A stretch of 5,199 nucleotides of DNA, from the NCBI GenBank assembly GCA_023429275.1, contig JAEYWB010000619.1, positions 1-5,199 on the forward strand, in the 5' to 3' direction. Below are positions 1-3,832 of this stretch, piece after piece. The position numbers and the translations under genes were made by a program. The notes under the pieces are model-generated. The model was not told the origin of the DNA, made no database searches, and was given only the letters and a program-made list of their open reading frames with translations. The DNA is from Planctomycetota bacterium. Lineage in GTDB: Bacteria; Planctomycetota; Planctomycetia; Planctomycetales; Planctomycetaceae. Numbering within the stretch: the stretch's first letter is position 1; each line of letters starts with the position of its first letter.

Positions 1-408
1 CTCGGGGGCAGCGTCCCGATGCTTCCAGGCGCAGACGTCCGGCGGATGGACCGCGGCCGCTCCGCGCGGAGGGACGATGGCCATCGCCGCGATGGCGGCC
101 GCCGCGCCTCCGAGGGCAAACAGCAGATGCGTGCCGACCCGGCGAAACGGGTTCTGACCGCGGCGCGACAGCCGGCGGGCCGTTCGCCGGGCCACGAGAG
201 ACGCCGTGGTGGACGGGGAGTCGGACAGCGTCACCGCTTCCCGCTGCATCCACGGGGGGACCGGACCGGACAGCAGTCCGATGGCGGGCGCGAGCGTCTC
301 CGACATCTCGCGGCAACGGGGGCATGACGCCAGATGCGCCGCCAGCTCGGGACTCTCCCGGCGGTTCGAATCGGTCATGCCGTCAAATGCCTGATCGCAG
401 TCGATCAT
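1..408 (-). CDS. Zinc-finger anti-sigma factor, membrane-anchored (partial, C-terminus beyond left edge)
   Basis: The frame reads from an ATG at 408-406 and stays open to position 1, giving 136 visible residues. The N-terminus has the pattern of zinc-binding anti-sigma (ZAS/zf-HC2) domains: Cys4, then His25-x3-Cys29-x2-Cys32, within the stretch HLASCPRC. A basic linker (RRTARRLSRR, about residues 74-83) precedes one hydrophobic Ala/Leu/Ile-rich segment at about residues 94-113, read as a single transmembrane helix with the N-terminal zinc domain in the cytoplasm. The start overlaps the stop of the ECF sigma gene by four bases (ATGA) and has a strong GGAGGTGA ribosome binding site, so the two genes are almost certainly translationally coupled. 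By family knowledge the zinc domain would hold the sigma factor inactive until a signal arrives. Whatever lies beyond the membrane segment, including any sensor domain, is outside the window. A zinc-finger membrane protein of another role is possible but less likely in this position. Confidence 0.85.
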   Translation of the reverse strand, partial: MIDCDQAFDGMTDSNRRESPELAAHLASCPRCREMSETLAPAIGLLSGPVPPWMQREAVTLSDSPSTTASLVARRTARRLSRRGQNPFRRVGTHLLFALGGAAAAIAAMAIVPPRGAAAVHPPDVCAWKHRDAAPE

Positions 409-1028
409 GATTCACCTCCGGGACCAATACCCCGGTTGGAAGCCGCGTTCTCGACCGAACGGGCCTGGGCCAGATTGTCCGCAGGGCGGACGAGAGCGGA
501 CAGTCGTTCCAATCCCCGGCGGACGCGCACCTTGGCGCCGCTCACGCTGCTCTCCATCGCCGCCGCGATCTCGTCGAAACTCAATTCCCCGAAGAACCGC
601 AGTCGCAGAGCATCCGCCTCGGCGTCGGGAAGCTCCCGCAGCCACCGCTGGAGCTCCTCCCGATCTTCGTCCCCCTGGGAGACCGCCGCGGACGGAACGG
701 GCGCCGGATGGTTCGCGAGCACTCCGCCGCTGGCGCTTTCCATCCGCCGCCAGCGGGACTCGCGCGGGGAGCGGGCCGCCTTGCTGCACAGGTTCAGCAG
801 GATCGTCCAGATCCACGTGCTGAAGGCGAACGAGGGGTTATACGTCCCTCGCGAGACAAACACCGCGAGAAACGTCTCCTGCACCACGTCTTCCGCGAGA
901 GCGCGGTCGCCGAGCTTGCTGTTGGCAAACCGCAGGAGCCGGGGCCGGAAACGGTCCACGAGCTCGGCAAACACGGAGTGTTCGCCGGCCTGGACTCGCA
1001 ACATGAGTTCCCGGTCGCTCGGAGGCAT
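405..1028 (-). CDS. ECF-type RNA polymerase sigma-70 factor
   Basis: A 207-residue protein of typical ECF sigma length or slightly longer. Region 2 spans about residues 20-86 (FAELVDRFRPRLLRFA, then ALAEDVVQETFLAVF and FSTWIWTILLNL), covering core-polymerase binding and -10 recognition. After a Pro/Ser/Ala-rich linker (about 87-120), region 4 spans about 123-176, with LPDAEADALRLRFFGELSFDEIA leading into a helix-turn-helix that ends AKVRVRRGLERL, the -35 binding part. No region 3 is present, as expected for ECF factors. About 30 residues follow region 4, a modest C-terminal extension of unknown role. The start is the ATG at 1028-1026; an in-frame TGA lies four codons upstream, so no earlier start is possible. 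No good Shine-Dalgarno site precedes it (GGCTGAAATAGCGGT), which suggests weak or SD-independent initiation. The gene overlaps the anti-sigma gene by four bases. Autoregulation is usual for such pairs, but I cannot identify its promoter in 1029-1227. Confidence 0.93.
   Translation of the reverse strand: MPPSDRELMLRVQAGEHSVFAELVDRFRPRLLRFANSKLGDRALAEDVVQETFLAVFVSRGTYNPSFAFSTWIWTILLNLCSKAARSPRESRWRRMESASGGVLANHPAPVPSAAVSQGDEDREELQRWLRELPDAEADALRLRFFGELSFDEIAAAMESSVSGAKVRVRRGLERLSALVRPADNLAQARSVENAASNRGIGPGGES
412..419 (-). promoter_or_regulatory. Ribosome binding site of the anti-sigma gene
   Basis: GGAGGTGA on the minus strand lies inside the last codons of the sigma gene, with six bases between GGAGG and the ATG at 408. 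It is a near-perfect Shine-Dalgarno match and fixes the anti-sigma start. The sigma gene itself has no clear equivalent. Confidence 0.8.
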
Positions 1029-1075
1029 ACCGCTATTTCAGCCGTTCGCACCCGGTTCATGCAAGGGGAGGGGAG

Positions 1076-1117
1076 AGGATCTAGGATTCAGGATCTAGGG
1101 ACTAGGATTTAGGATTC
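1076..1117 (+). repeat. Tandem heptamer repeat, six units
   Basis: Six uninterrupted 7-bp units are read on the plus strand: AGGATCT, AGGATTC, AGGATCT, AGGGACT, AGGATTT, AGGATTC. A degenerate AGGCAGG follows. AGG is invariant at the start of every unit and the last four bases vary. The array resembles in form the short tandemly repeated heptamers known from intergenic DNA of cyanobacteria; any relationship is only an analogy. Confidence 0.85.
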
Positions 1118-1141
1118 AGGCAGGAAGCAAACAGCGCGGTC

Positions 1142-1156
1142 GTCCGAATATCGGAC
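1142..1156. repeat. Small perfect hairpin between the two heptamer arrays
   Basis: GTCCGA (1142-1147) and TCGGAC (1151-1156) are perfect inverted copies around a three-base ATA loop. The hairpin sits between the two oppositely oriented heptamer arrays. It could be the tip of a larger RNA fold, a protein-binding palindrome for one of the divergent genes, or chance. Confidence 0.45.
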
Positions 1157-1160
1157 CCAT

Positions 1161-1188
1161 GACTCCTGACTCCTAGATCCTAGATCCT
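1161..1188 (-). repeat. Inverted tandem heptamer repeat, four units
   Basis: On the minus strand, reading from 1188 to 1161, there are four exact 7-bp units: AGGATCT, AGGATCT, AGGAGTC, AGGAGTC. They have the same AGG-led form as the array at 1076-1117 but the opposite orientation, so the arrays face each other across about 43 bases. Confidence 0.85.
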
Positions 1189-1190
1189 CT

Positions 1191-1209
1191 CCCCCTCCCC
1201 CCTCCCCCC
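1191..1209. other. C-run tract, G-rich on the minus strand
   Basis: The plus strand reads five C, T, six C, T, six C; the minus strand therefore carries three long G-runs separated by single A, followed by AGAGG. Three strong runs plus a GG could support a two-tier or bulged G-quadruplex on the minus strand, though a canonical four-run three-tier pattern is not present. The tract ends 18 bases before the isomerase start codon. Confidence 0.55.
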
Positions 1210-1215
1210 TACCTC

Positions 1216-1219
1216 GGAG
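1216..1219 (+). promoter_or_regulatory. Ribosome binding site of the isomerase-like gene
   Basis: GGAG followed by A lies eight bases upstream of the ATG at 1228, in CTCGGAGAACGCCCC. Spacing and match support this ATG as the start. Confidence 0.65.
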
Positions 1220-1227
1220 AACGCCCC

Positions 1228-2115
1228 ATGACCAGCCGTGTCCCTCGTCGCCGTTGGCTTCAGACCGCAGGTCTCCTCGGTTCCGCCGCGCTCGCCCAGT
1301 CGGTGGCGAAGGGAGCGGACGAGAAGCCGGTGGCGACCAAGGGGCGAATCCAGCAGTCCCTCGTCCACTGGTGCTACTCGGGACACTGGAAGGATTTCGA
1401 CGAGCTCTGCAGGGCGGCGGTCCGGCTCGGCTGCCGGAGCATCGAGCTGTGCGATCCGAAGTTCTGGCCGACTCTCAAGAAGCATGGCCTGACCTGCGCC
1501 ATCGCGAGCAGCCACGGCTTCCCGAAAGGGTTCAATAATCCCTCGGAATGGGCGGAGTGCACCGAGAGGCTCAAGCAGCAGATCGACCACTGCGTCGACT
1601 TCGGCGTCGGGCGGGTCATCACGTTCACCGGGATGGCAAACGGCCTCTCGAAGGAGGAGGGGGCCGCCAACTTCGTGAAGGGGATCAAGGAGGCGGTCGG
1701 TTACGCGGAGAAGAAAGGGATCGATCTCTGCCTCGAGATGCTCAACACACGGGACGACAGCCATCCGATGAAGGGGCACCCCGGCTACCAGGGGGATGAC
1801 ATGGAGTACTGCATCGGCCTCGTGAACCAGGTCGGCTCGCCGCGGCTCAAGGTGCTGTTCGACATCTACCACGTGCAGATCATGCACGGGGATGTCATCC
1901 GGCGGATCCGCCAGCACAAGGAGCACATCGGCCACATCCACACGGCGGGAAACCCCGGCCGGGGAGAGCTCGACGGAGCCCAGGAGATCGCCTATCCCGC
2001 CGTCATGCAGGCCCTGATCGACGTCGGCTACAAGGGCTACGTCGGGCAGGAGTTCATCCCGACCCGCGACGCCTGGGAAGGCCTCAAGGAGGCGGTCGCG
2101 CTCTGCGACGTCTGA
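1228..2115 (+). CDS. Tat-exported hydroxypyruvate isomerase / sugar phosphate isomerase-like TIM-barrel protein
   Basis: A 295-residue protein. The N-terminus is a twin-arginine signal: RRRWLQTAG at residues 7-15, then an Ala/Leu-rich stretch to about residue 28, with a possible ALA cleavage site at 21-23. From about residue 40 it is an AP-endonuclease-2 / xylose-isomerase-like TIM barrel closest to the hydroxypyruvate isomerase (Hyi) group. Diagnostic segments are CLEMLNTRD (Glu170), VLFDIYHVQIMHGD (Asp212, His215), HIGHIHTAGNPGRGELD (His238) and GYVGQEFIPT (Glu275). Glu170, Asp212, His238 and Glu275 are the likely divalent-metal ligands and acid/base residues. The catalytic set looks intact, with His where I recall Gln in bacterial Hyi. 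Family enzymes interconvert aldehyde and ketone forms of small sugars or hydroxy-acids; the substrate cannot be told here. The start is supported by GGAG eight bases upstream and by the signal motif. The gene stands alone, divergent from the sigma gene and convergent with the amidohydrolase operon. Export is odd for an enzyme usually acting in the cytoplasm. Confidence 0.9.
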   Translation: MTSRVPRRRWLQTAGLLGSAALAQSVAKGADEKPVATKGRIQQSLVHWCYSGHWKDFDELCRAAVRLGCRSIELCDPKFWPTLKKHGLTCAIASSHGFPKGFNNPSEWAECTERLKQQIDHCVDFGVGRVITFTGMANGLSKEEGAANFVKGIKEAVGYAEKKGIDLCLEMLNTRDDSHPMKGHPGYQGDDMEYCIGLVNQVGSPRLKVLFDIYHVQIMHGDVIRRIRQHKEHIGHIHTAGNPGRGELDGAQEIAYPAVMQALIDVGYKGYVGQEFIPTRDAWEGLKEAVALCDV

Positions 2116-2212
2116 CCGTCGCGCCTGGCAATCGCGCCGGACAATCGCACCTCGCGAGTTCGGGAAGCGGCGCCTCGTTCGAGGGACTCGCGATCTCCCC
2201 TTCGCGACGGTC
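2114..2212. terminator. Nested inverted repeats between convergent genes, possible bidirectional terminator
   Basis: The 119 bases between the isomerase stop and the operon stop contain three nested inverted repeats. The outer arms are perfect 10-mers, GACCGTCGCG (2114-2123, overlapping the stop codon) and CGCGACGGTC (2203-2212). Middle arms are TCGCGAGT (2152-2159) and ACTCGCGA (2186-2193). The inner one is CCTCG/CGAGG at 2173-2184 with a TT centre. No T-run follows on either strand, so it is not a classical intrinsic terminator. Its place between convergent genes makes a shared transcript end plausible. No gene is seen in this gap. Confidence 0.4.
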
Positions 2213-2234
2213 GAGGACCAGGCCTCCCCCGAAT

Positions 2235-2999
2235 TCACCGGAGGAGAGCCTCGGCGTTACCGCGAACCAGCCCGTCGCGGATTGGCCGGGGGAGTTCCGA
2301 CTCCTGCAGCTTGAGGATCGCCGACTCGACGAGGAAGACCGGAGCGTACGAACCGAAGAGGAGCCGCTCGGGGGGGTGTGCCGTGGTCCACCGCTCGATG
2401 CCCCCTGCTCCCTCGAGACCGGCGATGTCGAAGTAGACCTGTCCCGCGGCAATCAGCCGTCCCGCCATCTCGGTCCGGATCTCGCGCTGGGCATTCAGCA
2501 GCACGAGGCGAAGCCCCGGCCTCGCGGCGACGAGATCGATGAGCGGCGCGGCATCGGGCATCTGCGGCCGAATCAACGGGTGCTCGGTCCGCTCGTCCTC
2601 CACCCGCCAGAGGACCTGGACGAACAGCTTTCGCTCGGCCGCCAGGTCGAAGAGCCGCGCGACCGCCGGCAGGCGGATGTCGTAGTGGTGATACGCCGGG
2701 AAGAGCCGCAGCCCCCGCATGCCATGAACCTCGGCACACCGGCGAACGTCTTCTTCCCAGTCGGGCTGACCGGGATGGACCGTCCCGACGGGGCGGAACA
2801 GCCCCTCACCGGCGGTGCGGCACTCCTCGGCGAGCCTCGCGTTGAGACTGCCGAAGTCGCGATGCAGAAGGGCGTCGAGCGAGCCGGCCCAGGCTTCCGT
2901 GATGCCGTGCTTCCGCAGCCGGGCAGCGAGCCGCTGAGGTTCGTCATCCGGCAGGCGGCGAAACGGAGAGCGCCCGAGGGCGACATTGACGTCGATCAT
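2235..2999 (-). CDS. Amidohydrolase-superfamily protein lacking metal ligands (probable pseudoenzyme)
   Basis: A 254-residue protein starting at the ATG at 2999, which overlaps the stop of the upstream amidohydrolase by four bases (ATGA). AAGGGA lies seven bases before it as a moderate ribosome binding site. The fold reads as an amidohydrolase_2-like TIM barrel: the strand-like start MIDVNVALGR, GMRGLRLFPAY (94-103), LFVQVLW (125-131), LRLVLLNAQ (163-171), RLLFGSYAP (212-220) and the closing RGNAEALLR. Set beside its neighbour, every expected metal or catalytic position is changed: HxH becomes Asn5-x-Ala7, the barrel Lys becomes Arg98, the two later His become Val129 and Asn169, and the final Asp becomes Tyr218. 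It may therefore be a non-catalytic partner or a protein with another, metal-free activity. No signal peptide is seen, so it is probably cytoplasmic. The same frame stays open upstream to 3470, but that part is an Arg/Gly-rich shadow of the neighbouring gene. It ends the operon. Confidence 0.85.
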   Translation of the reverse strand: MIDVNVALGRSPFRRLPDDEPQRLAARLRKHGITEAWAGSLDALLHRDFGSLNARLAEECRTAGEGLFRPVGTVHPGQPDWEEDVRRCAEVHGMRGLRLFPAYHHYDIRLPAVARLFDLAAERKLFVQVLWRVEDERTEHPLIRPQMPDAAPLIDLVAARPGLRLVLLNAQREIRTEMAGRLIAAGQVYFDIAGLEGAGGIERWTTAHPPERLLFGSYAPVFLVESAILKLQESELPRPIRDGLVRGNAEALLR

Positions 3000-3790
3000 G
3001 GACGCATCCCTTTCAACTTCAGGATCGGGCCGAGCCAGCGCTGCAGGTTCCGTCCGTAGATCAGCTCCCGCTCCCGCTCGCCGATCTCGGCCCCCGCGAC
3101 CTTGGCGAGCTGGGACGCAAAGCTGCGGCCCGGGGCGTCGCTGCCGTAGAGAACCCGCTCGGCTCCGAGTTCCTTGACCGCCAGCTCGACCATCCCCGCC
3201 GTCGGATCGAATCCGGCGGTCTCGACGGAGACAATCGGCAATCCGCGGACCGCGCGGATTCCGAGTTCCCAGTTGCCGCCGGTATGGCCGAGGATCATCG
3301 GCACCTCGGGATGCCGCCGGGCCAGCTCCACCAGGTCGAGCGGCGTCGATTCGCCCGCGAGGTTTCCGGTCGTCTTGATCCAGGTGTGCTGGAAGATCAG
3401 CGCCTTGAGCTCGGCGCACCGCGTCACGATCGCGTCGAGCGACGCGTCCGAGCAGCGCCGCGCGACCCACAGCTTGATCCCCACCATCGGCCCTTCGGCC
3501 ACGAGCCGCTCGATCTCGGCGAGCGACTCGGGAAGGAAGTGCGGGTTGACGTACGCAAGGCCGAAGGCCCGGTGATGCCAGTGCGAGAGGGCCTGCACGA
3601 CGTCGTCGTTCTGCTGCCGGAACTGTTCTGGAGTCGGCTCCTGGAGGAACGTCTTCCCCATCGAGACGACAATCCGCGAGATCTTCATCCGGTCGGCATA
3701 CCGGATGAGGTTCGCCATGCGTTCATCGACCGTCCTCCCCTCGATGCCCGCGAGGTGGCAATGAAGGTCCCAGATCACCGGTGAGGCCAT
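2996..3790 (-). CDS. Metal-dependent amidohydrolase (amidohydrolase_2 family TIM barrel)
   Basis: A 264-residue protein starting at the ATG at 3790; GGAAGAG eight bases upstream is a weak ribosome binding site. All landmarks of the PF04909-type metal-dependent hydrolases are present: WDLHCH near the N-terminus (His10 and His12), GIKLW (Lys106), IFQHTW (His135), ILGHTGG (His169) and LYGSDAP (Asp218), with a typical end at YGRNLQRWLG. These residues would bind one or two divalent metals and activate water. Family members hydrolyse lactones, amides or related rings, or decarboxylate aromatic acids, so the substrate cannot be assigned from sequence. No signal peptide or membrane segment is seen, so it is presumably cytoplasmic. 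It lies 24 bases downstream of the haem-binding protein gene and overlaps the second amidohydrolase-like gene by four bases. The three are likely cotranscribed, and the two amidohydrolase-fold products may form a heteromer. Confidence 0.92.
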   Translation of the reverse strand: MASPVIWDLHCHLAGIEGRTVDERMANLIRYADRMKISRIVVSMGKTFLQEPTPEQFRQQNDDVVQALSHWHHRAFGLAYVNPHFLPESLAEIERLVAEGPMVGIKLWVARRCSDASLDAIVTRCAELKALIFQHTWIKTTGNLAGESTPLDLVELARRHPEVPMILGHTGGNWELGIRAVRGLPIVSVETAGFDPTAGMVELAVKELGAERVLYGSDAPGRSFASQLAKVAGAEIGERERELIYGRNLQRWLGPILKLKGMRP

Positions 3791-3805
3791 GCGTCTGACT
3801 CTTCC

Positions 3806-3832
3806 GAACGTTGTTCAACGAAACGTTGTTTC
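3806..3832. repeat. Short direct repeat at the haem-protein / amidohydrolase junction
   Basis: AACGTTGTT occurs twice, at 3807-3815 and 3822-3830, a 15-base period, with CAACG between them able to pair with either CGTTG. The stretch spans the stop codon of the haem-binding protein and the short gap before the amidohydrolase. Stems are only five bases long, so a processing or weak attenuation role is speculative. Confidence 0.3.

Larger units (their letters stand above)
1065..1209. repeat. Composite inverted-repeat element in the divergent intergenic region
   Basis: This element fills most of the 199-base gap between the divergent sigma and isomerase genes. From left to right it holds G-runs (1065-1073), a tandem heptamer array (1076-1117), a spacer with a small hairpin, an inverted heptamer array (1161-1188), and C-runs (1191-1209). 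Its ends are inverted copies: GGGAGAGGATCTAGGAT at 1071-1087 is perfectly complementary to 1177-1193, and the match continues outward through the G/C runs with a one-base bulge. Transcribed in either direction it could fold into a long imperfect hairpin. Its composition differs clearly from the flanking coding DNA. I found no coding potential or transposase and see no convincing promoter in it, although the promoters of both flanking genes must lie in or beside it. Confidence 0.75.

Noticed and set aside
19..327. Plus-strand open frame opposite the anti-sigma gene
   Set aside because: It is a low-complexity Arg/Gly-rich product; the minus strand has the zinc motif, membrane helix and strong ribosome binding site.
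1076..1188. The heptamer arrays as a CRISPR
   Set aside because: Units are 7 bp, contiguous and without unique spacers, and no cas gene is present.
1065..1209. An insertion sequence or its remnant
   Set aside because: There are inverted ends, but no transposase frame, no clear target-site duplication, and the interior is heptamer repeats. A small non-autonomous element remains possible but unproven.
1180..2238. A 352-codon open frame on the minus strand opposite the isomerase gene
   Set aside because: It is an antisense shadow produced by GC-rich codon use. Its composition is Asp/Val/Leu/Arg-rich with no recognisable domain, and the plus-strand frame has clear family motifs and a signal peptide.
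2376..3059. A 227-codon plus-strand frame opposite the second amidohydrolase-like gene
   Set aside because: It is an antisense shadow without recognisable motifs; the minus-strand gene has a ribosome binding site, operon overlap and fold landmarks.
3000..3470. Upstream extension of the second amidohydrolase-like gene to 3470
   Set aside because: The 157 extra residues lie wholly within the first amidohydrolase gene in another frame and are Arg/Gly-rich. The ATG at 2999 has a ribosome binding site and the usual operon overlap.
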